A DNA stretch of 18,947 nucleotides from DATAWZ01 sp036266975 (GCA_036266975.1 DATAWZ010000231.1:1-18947), one strand, 5' to 3'. Numbered from the stretch's first letter, positions 1 through 7,052 are shown. The notes: a model not told the origin generated them from the sequence alone. Numbers and translations are program-made.

Positions 1-600
1 AGGCGAGGACGGCCGCGACGGGAGATCGACCTGGAGAAGGTCGCCGACGCCGTCGAGCGCCTGTTCACCGAGGAGGGCTACGACGCCGTCTCGATCGATC
101 GCGCGGCCAAGGAGCTGGAGGTCTCGCGCGCGACGCTCTACCGCACGGTGCCCTCCAAGGAGCACCTGCTGGCGATCCTCTTCGAACGCATGACCGAGGA
201 GCTCCACCGCGCCGCGCTGGTCATCGTCGGCGACACGCAGGCCTCGCCGCGCGAGCGCCTGATGGGGCTGATCGAGGCCCAGATCGAGGCCGCCTTCCGC
301 CAGCGGGAGTTCCTGTTCGTGCTCTTCGGCGGCGGCTGGCTGCCGCGCGAGTTCTACGCGCGCTGGCTGCAGTGGCAGGAGCAGTACGAGCTCGTCTGGC
401 GCACGGCGGTGACCGACGCGATCGCCGCCGGCGAGATCGCCGGCGAGGACCCGGTGATCACCACGCGGCTGATCCTCGGCATGACGCTGTGGGTCTCGCG
501 CTGGATCCGCCCGGCCGAGACGTACACGGCCGATCAGATCGCGCGCGCGACCGAGGAGCTGATCCTGCCGGCGATCGGCCACGCCGCGCCGACGCGCTGA
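1..600 (+). CDS. TetR/AcrR-family transcriptional regulator (5' end missing)
   Basis: The reading frame is open from the first base to a TGA at 598-600, so the gene starts before the window; 199 codons are visible. The fragment begins with a basic run (RRGRPRRE), followed by a TetR-type helix-turn-helix at about fragment residues 12-55, including VSIDRAAKELEVSRATLYR and the usual following segment SKEHLLAILFE. The remaining ~140 residues are helical and variable, as expected for a ligand-binding and dimerisation domain. TetR proteins are normally repressors released by a small ligand. This one ends 71 bases before a six-gene acyl-CoA degradation operon on the same strand, so it plausibly senses an acyl-CoA or related substrate of that operon (inference). 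The family call is secure; the ligand is unknown. Confidence 0.9.
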   Translation, partial: RRGRPRREIDLEKVADAVERLFTEEGYDAVSIDRAAKELEVSRATLYRTVPSKEHLLAILFERMTEELHRAALVIVGDTQASPRERLMGLIEAQIEAAFRQREFLFVLFGGGWLPREFYARWLQWQEQYELVWRTAVTDAIAAGEIAGEDPVITTRLILGMTLWVSRWIRPAETYTADQIARATEELILPAIGHAAPTR

Positions 601-617
601 GCGCCGCTGCGGCCGCC

Positions 618-640
618 TGGCGATGCCGCGTGGCGATGCC
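618..640. repeat. Tandem decamer TGGCGATGCC x2 upstream of the operon
   Basis: TGGCGATGCC occurs at 618-627 and again at 631-640, a 13-base period, in the 71-base gap between the TetR gene and the crotonase gene. It lies just upstream of a possible -10 element. It is a direct rather than an inverted repeat, so it is not a classical TetR operator. It could still be a regulatory site or a chance duplication. Confidence 0.35.
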
Positions 641-659
641 TCGTAGCGGGGCCACATGG

Positions 660-665
660 TAGTTT
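660..665 (+). promoter_or_regulatory. Possible -10 element for a leaderless operon transcript
   Basis: TAGTTT lies at 660-665, and a start point about 6-7 bases further on would fall on the GTG start codon at 672. No Shine-Dalgarno-like sequence precedes that GTG, which fits a leaderless mRNA; leaderless transcripts are common in actinobacteria. No convincing -35 is visible about 17 bases upstream. This is weak and positional only. Confidence 0.3.
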
Positions 666-671
666 TGAGAT

Positions 672-1478
672 GTGACGGCTCAAAGCTCTGAGGAGTTCTC
701 GGCGCTGACGTTGGAGGTGAGCGACGGGATCGCCGAGATCACGCTCACGCGGCCCGAGCTGATGAACCGCGTCGACGCGGCGCTGCATACCGAGCTCACC
801 GCCGCGCTCGACCAGATCGCCCGCCGCCAGGACGTGCGCGCGAGCGTCCTCGCAAGCACCGGCAGGGTCTTCTCCGCCGGCGGGGACTTCGAGCTGATGC
901 GCGCCGCCCACGACCATCCCGGCGAGCGCCGGCAGATCGCCGACGACGGCCTGCGCCTGCTCGACGCGCTCATCGGCCTGCCCCAGCCGCTCGTCGTGGC
1001 CCTGCACGGCGCCGCGATCGGCGTCGGCGCGACCGTCGTGCTCACCGCCGACGCGATCGTCGCCGCCCGCAGCGCGAGCCTGTCCGATCCCCACGTCGCC
1101 CTCGGGTTGGTCGCCGGCGACGGCGGCTGCCTGGTCTGGCCCGCCTCGACGGGCATGCTTCGGGCCCGCCGCCACCTGCTGACCGGCGACGCGCTCGACG
1201 CCGAGACCGCGTTCGCCTGCGGTCTGGTCACCGATCTGGTGGACACCGCCGAGGAGGCGCTGCCCGCCGCGCGCGCGCTCGCCGCCCGGATCGCCAAGCT
1301 GCCGCCGATGGCCGTCCAGGGGACCAAGGCGGCGCTCAACCGGCTGACCCAGCAGCGCGCCGGCGAGGTCGTCCCGCTGTCGATGGCCAACGAGGTCGCA
1401 ACGTTCGCTTCCGAGGATCTGCTCGAGGCGATCGCGTCGTTCCAGGAGCGCCGGCCGGGCAACTTCCGCGGCCGCTAA
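672..1478 (+). CDS. Enoyl-CoA hydratase/isomerase family protein (crotonase fold), catalytic Glu residues absent
   Basis: The protein has 268 residues, the usual length for a single-domain crotonase, with a GTG start. The first oxyanion-hole segment is FSAGGDF (67-73) and the second is HGAAIGVGA (112-120), followed by an ALGLVAGDGG stretch (about 143-152). Crotonases bind acyl-CoA and stabilise an enolate. Aligned by eye with classical enoyl-CoA hydratase, the first catalytic Glu (GGGCEL context) falls on Thr121 and the second (QPE context) on His141, so neither is present; Asp150 is the nearest acidic candidate. It may be an isomerase, or a hydratase or hydrolase using other residues. It is the first gene of the operon, 27 bases before the alpha/beta hydrolase. 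The fold is sure; the exact reaction is not. Confidence 0.88.
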   Translation: MTAQSSEEFSALTLEVSDGIAEITLTRPELMNRVDAALHTELTAALDQIARRQDVRASVLASTGRVFSAGGDFELMRAAHDHPGERRQIADDGLRLLDALIGLPQPLVVALHGAAIGVGATVVLTADAIVAARSASLSDPHVALGLVAGDGGCLVWPASTGMLRARRHLLTGDALDAETAFACGLVTDLVDTAEEALPAARALAARIAKLPPMAVQGTKAALNRLTQQRAGEVVPLSMANEVATFASEDLLEAIASFQERRPGNFRGR

Positions 1479-1505
1479 CCGACACCGAGGGGAGGCCCAT
1501 CCGCC

Positions 1506-2291
1506 ATGCCATTGGCCGAGATCAACGGGGAGCAGCTCTACTACGAGGACAGCGGCGGCGACGGCCCGGCGATCCTCTTCTCGCACGGCGCGTTCATGGA
1601 CCACAGCATGTGGGCGCCCCAGGTGGGGGCGCTCAGCCCGACCTACCGGTGCGTGACCTGGGACGAGCGCGGCTGCGGCATGTCGACCGCGAGCAAGTCG
1701 TTCACCTACTGGGACAGCGCCGCCGATGCGATCGGCCTGCTCAATGAGCTCGAGATCACCCACGCGGTGCTCGTCGGCATGTCGCAGGGCGGCTGGCTGA
1801 CCCAGCGCGCCGCGCTCAGCGCCCCCGACCGCGTCCGCGGGCTCATCCTTCAGGGCACGTCGGTCAAGCTGCTCAGCGAGGAGGAGACCACCGGCTACAC
1901 GCAGCTCTCGACCGCGTGGATGGCCATGGGGCCGGTCGGCGAGATCGCCGACGCGGTCGCCGGGATCCAGTTCAGCGCGACCGGCTACGACGCGTCGGGC
2001 TACGTGGCCAAGTGGCAGGGCCGCCCGCCGGGGGACTGGAAGGAGGTCTGGAACGCCATTCTGGGCGGCCGCGACGAAATCGAGGGTCGGCTCGGGGAGA
2101 TCAGCTGCCCGGTGCAATTCGTGCATGGGACGGCCGACATGGCCTTCCCGGTCTCGGTTGCGCACGAGATGAGCGCACTGGTGCCCAGCAGCCGCGGGGT
2201 CGTCGAGATCGAGGGCGGGCCGCACGCGCTGAGCCTGACCCATCCCGATCAGCTGACCAGCGCGATCCGCGGCTTCCTTCAGAGCTTGTAG
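1506..2291 (+). CDS. Alpha/beta-fold hydrolase
   Basis: The protein has 261 residues, with ATG preceded by a strong GGGGAGG Shine-Dalgarno. It shows the full alpha/beta hydrolase pattern: the oxyanion-hole HGAF (27-30), WDERGCGMS (52-60), the nucleophile elbow GMSQGG with Ser93, the acid Asp211 in HGTADMAFP and the base His240 in GGPHALSL. No signal peptide is visible, so it is cytoplasmic. Related proteins hydrolyse esters, lactones, C-C bonds of diketones or thioesters; the sequence alone does not choose between them. Its position inside a beta-oxidation-like operon suggests ring or lactone opening, or release of an acid or CoA ester, during catabolism (inference). It ends 9 bases before the ACAD start. 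Confidence 0.88.
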   Translation: MPLAEINGEQLYYEDSGGDGPAILFSHGAFMDHSMWAPQVGALSPTYRCVTWDERGCGMSTASKSFTYWDSAADAIGLLNELEITHAVLVGMSQGGWLTQRAALSAPDRVRGLILQGTSVKLLSEEETTGYTQLSTAWMAMGPVGEIADAVAGIQFSATGYDASGYVAKWQGRPPGDWKEVWNAILGGRDEIEGRLGEISCPVQFVHGTADMAFPVSVAHEMSALVPSSRGVVEIEGGPHALSLTHPDQLTSAIRGFLQSL

Positions 2292-2300
2292 ATCAGCGGG

Positions 2301-3428
2301 TTGCGCCGGACCGTCTTCACCGATCAGCACGAGGCGTACCGCATCCGGGTGCGCGACTTCCTCGAGCAGGAGGTCGTCCCGCAGTACCCGCAGTGGGAGA
2401 AGGCCGGCGCGCCGCCGCGCTCGTTCTGGCGCCGCGCCGGCGAGGTCGGGATCCTCGGCGCCGGCGCCCCCGAGCGCTTTGGCGGCCTGCCCGGCGCGGA
2501 CTTCCGCCACAGCGCGGTGTTCACCGAGGAGGCCCAGCGCGTGGGCCTCGCGCTCGGCGGGGTGCGCGTGCACACCGACATCTGCATGCCCTACTTCGTC
2601 GAGCTGGGCACCGAGGAGCAGCAGGCGCGCTGGCTGCCGCGCCTGGCCGGCGGCGAGGCGGTCGCGGCGCTCGCGCTCTCCGAGCCGGGCGCCGGCAGCG
2701 ACCTGAAGGCGCTGAGCACGAGCGCGAGGCGCGACGGCGACGTCTACGTGGTCAGCGGCACCAAGACGTTCATCTCCAACGGGATCAACGCCGACCTGAT
2801 CATCCTCGCGGTCAAGACCGACCGCGCCGCCGGCCGCGAGGGGATCAGCCTGCTCGTGGTCGAGGGCGACGCCCCCGGCCTGACCCGCGGCGCGCCGCTG
2901 CAGAAGATCGGCCTGAAGGCCCAGGACCTCGCCGAGCTGTTCTTCGACGAGGTCGCGGTGCCCGTGGCCGATCGCCTCGGCGAGGAGAACCACGGCTTTC
3001 GCTACCTGACCCGCAACCTCGCCCAGGAGCGCCTGTCGATCGGGCTGAACTCGCAGGCCGCGGCCGCGGCGGTCCTGCAGCGCACGATCGAGACGCTGAC
3101 CGCGGGCGAGCCGCGGCCCGATCAGCAGACCAAGTTCGAGCTCGCGGCCTGCGCCACCGAGGTCCAGGCCGGCCAGGCGCTCACCGACCGTGCCCTGCAG
3201 GCGCACGCCGACGGCGAGCTCACCCCCGCCGACGCGGCGATGGTCAAGCTCTTCTGCACCGAGCTTCAGGGTCGGGTGACCGACCGCTGTGTCCAGTTGT
3301 GCGGGCCGGCTGGATACGCTCGATCTTCCCCGGTCGCGCGCGCCTACATGGACGCGCGCGTCAGCCGGATCTACGGAGGATCGAGCGAGATCATGAAGGT
3401 CATCGTCGCCGGCTCCCTCGGCCTATGA
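2301..3428 (+). CDS. Acyl-CoA dehydrogenase, catalytic-type subunit
   Basis: FAD-dependent alpha,beta-dehydrogenation of an acyl-CoA. The protein has 375 residues, normal for the family, with a TTG start 9 bases after the previous stop. It has the ACAD motif ALALSEPGAGSD (123-134), KTFISNG (155-161) and a C-terminal IYGGSSEIM (357-365). The MCAD-type catalytic Glu position is Gly in that last motif, but Glu243 in QERLSIG sits where isovaleryl-CoA and long-chain dehydrogenases carry their base. Two FAD contacts given to the neighbouring subunit are degenerate: the usual RRxFGxPI reads GEPRPDQQ and the usual HGGYGY reads CGPAGYA. The second ACAD (5406-6407) has exactly those parts, so the two may work as a heteromer (inference). 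Its TGA overlaps an ATG, but the thiolase start is placed 15 bases further on. Confidence 0.93.
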   Translation: MRRTVFTDQHEAYRIRVRDFLEQEVVPQYPQWEKAGAPPRSFWRRAGEVGILGAGAPERFGGLPGADFRHSAVFTEEAQRVGLALGGVRVHTDICMPYFVELGTEEQQARWLPRLAGGEAVAALALSEPGAGSDLKALSTSARRDGDVYVVSGTKTFISNGINADLIILAVKTDRAAGREGISLLVVEGDAPGLTRGAPLQKIGLKAQDLAELFFDEVAVPVADRLGEENHGFRYLTRNLAQERLSIGLNSQAAAAAVLQRTIETLTAGEPRPDQQTKFELAACATEVQAGQALTDRALQAHADGELTPADAAMVKLFCTELQGRVTDRCVQLCGPAGYARSSPVARAYMDARVSRIYGGSSEIMKVIVAGSLGL

Positions 3429-3433
3429 AAGGA
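3428..3433 (+). promoter_or_regulatory. Ribosome binding site that decides the thiolase start
   Basis: AAAGGA at 3428-3433 lies 6 bases before ATG 3440. Another in-frame ATG at 3425 overlaps the ACAD stop but would put this site inside the gene and has no good site of its own. Thiolases typically begin a few residues before the V-D-A-x-R-[ST]-P motif, which also favours 3440. Confidence 0.6.
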
Positions 3434-3439
3434 AACGCC

Positions 3440-4651
3440 ATGAGAACCGCAGTCATCGTCGACGCCGTCCGCTCACCCATGGGGCGCGGCAAGGCCGCCA
3501 AGAACGGCAAGCCGGGGGGCGCGCTGTGCGACCTGCACGCCGTCGAGCTGCTCGGGCAGACGCTCAAGGGCCTGATGGACCGCAACGACATCGACCCGGG
3601 CGAGGTCGAGGACGTGATGATCGGCTGCGTGAGCCAGTGCGCCGAGCAGGCCGGGCCTCCCGGGCGCTGGGCGTGGCTGGGCGCCGGGCTGCCCGAGCAC
3701 GTGCCGGCCACGACGATCGACCGGCGCTGCGGCTCCGGCCAGCAGGCCGCCGACTTCGCCGCGCAGGGCGTGATGGTCGGCACCTACGACGTCGTCGTCG
3801 CCGGCGGCCTGGAGTCGATGAGCCGCGTGCCGATGTTCACCGCGCGCATGGGCAAGGACATCTGGGGCCCGAGCACGACCGAGCGCTACGCGCCCGGGCT
3901 CGTTTCCCAGGGCATCTCGGCCGAGCTGATCGCGGCGCGCTACGGCCTCTCCCGCCACGAGCTCGACGTGTTCTCCGCCCGCTCTCAGGAGCGCGCGGCG
4001 CATACCGCGCAGAGCGGCGGCTTTGAGAGGGAGATCGTGCCGATCACCGTCACCCACGAGGACGGCTCGACGACCCTCGTGGACCGCGACGAGACGATCC
4101 GCCCGAGCACGACGGTCGAGGGCCTGGCCGAGCTGAAGCCCGCCTTCGAGAGCGAGGAGATGGCCGAGCGCTTCCCGGAGATCAACTGGAGCATCACGCC
4201 CGGCAACTCCTCCCAGCTCGCCGACGGCGCGAGCGCGATGCTGATCATGAGCGAGGAGCGCGCAAACCAGCTCGGGCTGACGCCCCGCGCGCGCTTCCAC
4301 GCCTTCGCCGTGGCCTCCGACGATCCGATCACGATGCTCACCGGCCCGATTCCCGCCACCGAGAAGGTGCTCAAGCGCTCGGGGATGAAGATCGACCAGT
4401 TCGACCACTTCGAGGTCAACGAGGCCTTCGCGCCGGTGCCGCTCGCGTGGCGGGCCCACTTCGACGCTGATCTGGAGCGCCTGAACCCGCGCGGCGGGGC
4501 GATCGCGCTCGGGCATCCGCTCGGGGCGTCGGGCGGGCGGCTGATGACCTCGATGGTCTGCGGCCTGGAGGAGAGCGGCGGACGCTACGGCCTGCAGACG
4601 ATGTGCGAGGCGGGTGGCATGGCCAACGCGACGATCATCGAGCGCGTCTGA
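3440..4651 (+). CDS. Acetyl-CoA C-acyltransferase (thiolase)
   Basis: A degradative-type thiolase of 403 residues, which splits 3-oxoacyl-CoA with CoA into acetyl-CoA and a shortened acyl-CoA. The N-terminus MRTAVIVDAVRSPMGRG is typical. The acyl-accepting nucleophile is Cys97 in DRRCGSGQQA, followed by AGGLESMS (121-128). The C-terminal half has NEAF (327-330), GAIALGHPLGASGGR with His359, and Cys389 in MCEAGG, so all catalytic residues are present. It ends with TGA overlapping the ATG of the next gene (TGATG), so translation is probably coupled. It supplies the final step of the beta-oxidation-like cycle encoded by this operon. Chain-length or branching preference cannot be read from the sequence. 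Confidence 0.95.
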   Translation: MRTAVIVDAVRSPMGRGKAAKNGKPGGALCDLHAVELLGQTLKGLMDRNDIDPGEVEDVMIGCVSQCAEQAGPPGRWAWLGAGLPEHVPATTIDRRCGSGQQAADFAAQGVMVGTYDVVVAGGLESMSRVPMFTARMGKDIWGPSTTERYAPGLVSQGISAELIAARYGLSRHELDVFSARSQERAAHTAQSGGFEREIVPITVTHEDGSTTLVDRDETIRPSTTVEGLAELKPAFESEEMAERFPEINWSITPGNSSQLADGASAMLIMSEERANQLGLTPRARFHAFAVASDDPITMLTGPIPATEKVLKRSGMKIDQFDHFEVNEAFAPVPLAWRAHFDADLERLNPRGGAIALGHPLGASGGRLMTSMVCGLEESGGRYGLQTMCEAGGMANATIIERV

Positions 4652-5409
4652 TGGAGGTCGACGGGATCGCGGCGGTGATCACCGGCGGTGCGTCGGGCCT
4701 GGGCCTGGCCACCGCCCAGGCGCTCGTCGCCGGCGGGGCGCGCGTGACGATCGCCGACCTGCCGAGCTCCGACGGCGCCGCCCGGGCGCAGGCGCTCGCC
4801 GGCCGCTTCGTCGCCGCCGACGTGACCAGCGCCGAGCAGGTGCAGGCGGTGTTCGAGGCCGCCGCCCAGGACGGCCCGGTGCGCGCGTGCGTGCACTGCG
4901 CCGGCCGCGGCGGGCCGGTGAGGGTGATCGAGCGCGACGGCAGCCCGGGCTCGCTGGAGAAGTACAGCGACATCATCACGGTCAACCTGATCGGCTCGTT
5001 CAACGTGCTGCGGCTCGCGGCCCACGCGATGGCCGCCAACGAGCCGCTCGGCGGCGACCGCGGCGTGTGCGTGCTCACGGCGTCGGTCGCGGCCTACGAG
5101 GGACAGATCGGCCAGATCCCCTACGCGTCCTCCAAGGCGGGCATCGTGGGGATGACGATCGTCGCGGCGCGCGACCTCGCGCGCCGGCAGATCCGCGTGT
5201 GCACGATCGCCCCGGGCACGTTCGACACTCCGCTGCTCGCGCGCCTGTCCGAGGAGGTCAAGGCCTCGCTCGCCCAGACCGTGCCGCACCCGGCGCGGCT
5301 CGGGCGCCCGGAGGAGTTCGCCCAGCTGGCCGTGCACATCGTCGAGAACCCGATGCTCAACGGCGAGACGATCCGCCTGGATGGCGCCATCCGGATGGCG
5401 CCCCGTTGA
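4651..5409 (+). CDS. SDR-family 3-hydroxyacyl-CoA dehydrogenase, HSD10-like
   Basis: A classical short-chain dehydrogenase of 252 residues. The dinucleotide-binding motif is TGGASGLG (11-18), Asp36 at the end of the second strand suggests NAD preference, and the active-site residues are Asn112, Ser145, Tyr158 and Lys162. Much of it closely recalls 17beta-HSD type 10 / 3-hydroxyacyl-CoA dehydrogenase type 2: VNLIGSFNVLRL, TASVAAYEGQIGQIPYASSK, TIAPGTFDTPLL, and the ending NGETIRLDGAIRMAP. It probably oxidises a 3-hydroxyacyl-CoA, possibly a branched or steroid-like one, to the 3-oxo form used by the thiolase. The ATG at 4651 shares its A with the thiolase stop; the stop at 5407-5409 overlaps the TTG start of the next gene. 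Confidence 0.92.
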   Translation: MEVDGIAAVITGGASGLGLATAQALVAGGARVTIADLPSSDGAARAQALAGRFVAADVTSAEQVQAVFEAAAQDGPVRACVHCAGRGGPVRVIERDGSPGSLEKYSDIITVNLIGSFNVLRLAAHAMAANEPLGGDRGVCVLTASVAAYEGQIGQIPYASSKAGIVGMTIVAARDLARRQIRVCTIAPGTFDTPLLARLSEEVKASLAQTVPHPARLGRPEEFAQLAVHIVENPMLNGETIRLDGAIRMAPR

Positions 5410-6407
5410 GCTCCGAGCTCGGAGACTACCGCGAGAGCTTCGTCCGCTTCCTCGCCGAGGAGGAGTTCAGCTTCCCGCGCGCGGCCGAGCACGGCTTCGT
5501 GGCCATGGCGGTCGGCGAGGAGCACGGCGGCGCCGGCGTGGCCGACCGCCGCTTCGGCTTCGCGCTCATCGAGGAGGCGATGCGCGCGGGGCAGACCGCG
5601 CTCGCGCTCGCGCTGGCCGAGCACAACCTCGTCGCGGTGCCGCTGCTGCTCGGGCGCGGGGACGACGAGCGGCTGGCGACCGGCGAGCTGTGCCTGGCCT
5701 GCGCCGGGCTCGAGCAGCCCCTGGACGCTCGCGCGCAAGCGCTACAGGGCAGCGCGGCGTGGGTGATTGGGGGGGAAAAGGCGGGGCGCTTCCTGCTCGC
5801 CGGGCGCTCCGCGCCTGAGGACGCCGACGTATCCCTGTACTCCGTGGGCGCCGATGCGCCCGGGCTCACCGTCACGCCGAGCGAGCCGCCGCCGGGCCTG
5901 GAGGGCTGCGACCTGGCCGGCCTGCAGCTTGCCGGCGTCCCGGCCGAGCGGCTCGGCGGCGCCGACCTCGTGGCGGAGGCGCAGATCGAGCGCTGGCTGG
6001 CGCTCGCCGTGCTCGCGCTCGCCGGCGCGCGCACCGCGCTGGAGACGACCGTTCAGTACGTCGGCGACCGGCGGGCGTTCGGCCAGCCGATCGCCCGCTT
6101 TCAGAACACCCGCGTGGCGCTCGCGCGGGTGGCTTGCCAGCTCGACGCGGTCGGGGCGTTCGTCGAGCGGTGCGTCTCCGAGCGCGAGGCGGGCGGGCTG
6201 ACCGCGCCGCGGGCCGCGTCGGCCAAGCTGGGCGCGAGCGAGGCGTACGGCGCCGCCGTGGACTGCGGCGTGCAGCTCCACGGCGGCTACGGCTACATGG
6301 CCGAGTACGCGATCGCGCGCGCCTATGCCGACGCGCGCTTCCTGCGCCTGTACGGCGGCCGCAGCGAGGCGCTCGCCGAACGCCTCGCTGCCTCCATCGG
6401 ACTGTGA
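5406..6407 (+). CDS. Divergent acyl-CoA dehydrogenase-like protein, probable partner subunit
   Basis: The protein has 333 residues, about 40-50 shorter than a usual ACAD. The TTG start at 5406 overlaps the previous TGA as TTGA, where the family-like sequence begins. The C-terminal domain is well kept: RRAFGQPIARFQ (222-233), QLHGGYGYMAEYAIARAYAD (290-309) and LYGGRSEAL (315-323). The middle domain is degenerate: no SEPGAGSD motif is found, and around 95-125 only an unconserved LCLACAGLEQPLDARAQ-type stretch remains. The isovaleryl-type base position aligns without gaps to Arg196, and the MCAD-type position is Gly317, so neither catalytic Glu is present. It is unlikely to be active alone. It most likely pairs with the ACAD at 2301-3428, as in actinobacterial alpha2beta2 ACADs of steroid degradation (inference). 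Confidence 0.85.
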   Translation: MSSELGDYRESFVRFLAEEEFSFPRAAEHGFVAMAVGEEHGGAGVADRRFGFALIEEAMRAGQTALALALAEHNLVAVPLLLGRGDDERLATGELCLACAGLEQPLDARAQALQGSAAWVIGGEKAGRFLLAGRSAPEDADVSLYSVGADAPGLTVTPSEPPPGLEGCDLAGLQLAGVPAERLGGADLVAEAQIERWLALAVLALAGARTALETTVQYVGDRRAFGQPIARFQNTRVALARVACQLDAVGAFVERCVSEREAGGLTAPRAASAKLGASEAYGAAVDCGVQLHGGYGYMAEYAIARAYADARFLRLYGGRSEALAERLAASIGL

Positions 6408-7052
6408 CTAACCCAGCGGCAGCGTTTGGGTACCGTCAGCCCCACTGAGCGTGACCGCGCTGAAGCCTGGGACGGTCGCGGCGTAGACGTTGTCGACGAC
6501 CTTTGCCGTCACAATTCCGCTAGTGCCCGTCACCGACACCGAGGTGACAGCGTTCGGAACGACCCCGATCACCTCGTTCCCGGACGAGAAGACGAACTTA
6601 CCCGCCAAGGCGTTGGCCGTACTGTTGCAGCCCCCCCCGTCCTGCATGGCCAGGCAGAGGCCACCGGATCCCGCGATGACGTACCACGTGGTGGAGATGT
6701 CGCCGTTGGGGTGCACGGCACGAGCTTCGGACACCGCGGGGGATTCAGTAGCGGCGATCTCCGGATCGGTCGCCGGACCGCTCACCCATGACGGTACATC
6801 TGTCGCCGCGGTTTGGGCCAGCACCGAGAAATCGGACGCCGAGGGCGAGGACGCTGTCGTCGCCGTCTTCGCCGCCACGGGTACGCTCGTGGTGCCGGGA
6901 GGCGCGGCAGGCTTGATCATCGGGGCCAAGGTCCGGTGGCGCGGGCGAACGTGACCACGAGCCGCTGTCGCCGCGGTGACGACGCCTCCAGTGGTGACAG
7001 TTGCTGCGACGCCGAACGTTGCCCATGCTCTCAATCTCCAGCGTCTATGCAT
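6408..7052 (-). CDS. Predicted secreted protein of unknown function
   Basis: The protein has 214 residues. ATG at 7052 is preceded by GGAGG (complement of 7060-7064) with a 7-base spacer. The N-terminus has basic residues (MHRRWRLR) then a hydrophobic, Ala/Thr/Val-rich stretch to about residue 30, consistent with a signal peptide or anchor. A Pro/Ala/Thr/Ser-rich linker (about 40-75) leads to a compact C-terminal part containing TTWYVIAGSGGLCLAMQDGG, with two cysteines (LCLA and GGCN) that could form a disulfide, then Val/Thr/Gly-rich beta-like sequence. No family is recognised. The coding strand has a run of eight G (complement of 6631-6638) inside MQDGGGCN. The stop TAG directly abuts the stop of the convergent ACAD gene. 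The start overlaps the end of the next gene upstream by 8 bases, so the two form an operon. Confidence 0.7.
   Translation of the reverse strand: MHRRWRLRAWATFGVAATVTTGGVVTAATAARGHVRPRHRTLAPMIKPAAPPGTTSVPVAAKTATTASSPSASDFSVLAQTAATDVPSWVSGPATDPEIAATESPAVSEARAVHPNGDISTTWYVIAGSGGLCLAMQDGGGCNSTANALAGKFVFSSGNEVIGVVPNAVTSVSVTGTSGIVTAKVVDNVYAATVPGFSAVTLSGADGTQTLPLG

Noticed and set aside
534..3206. 890-codon open frame on the minus strand across the first genes
   Set aside because: Arg/Gly/Ala/Asp-rich low-complexity product, exactly antisense to well-recognised crotonase, hydrolase and ACAD genes; typical shadow in high-GC DNA.
3425..3427. ATG overlapping the ACAD stop (ATGA) as thiolase start
   Set aside because: The ATG at 3440 has AAAGGA at good spacing and the family-typical N-terminus; 3425 would add five non-family residues. 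It remains a minor possibility.
6490..6954. 154-codon plus-strand open frame opposite the secreted-protein gene
   Set aside because: No ribosome site or recognisable domain; the minus-strand gene has a Shine-Dalgarno, a signal-like N-terminus and an operon partner.
6800..6960. Possible riboswitch or structured RNA in the lower-GC patch
   Set aside because: No recognisable aptamer core or terminator pairing seen; the stretch is coding on the minus strand.
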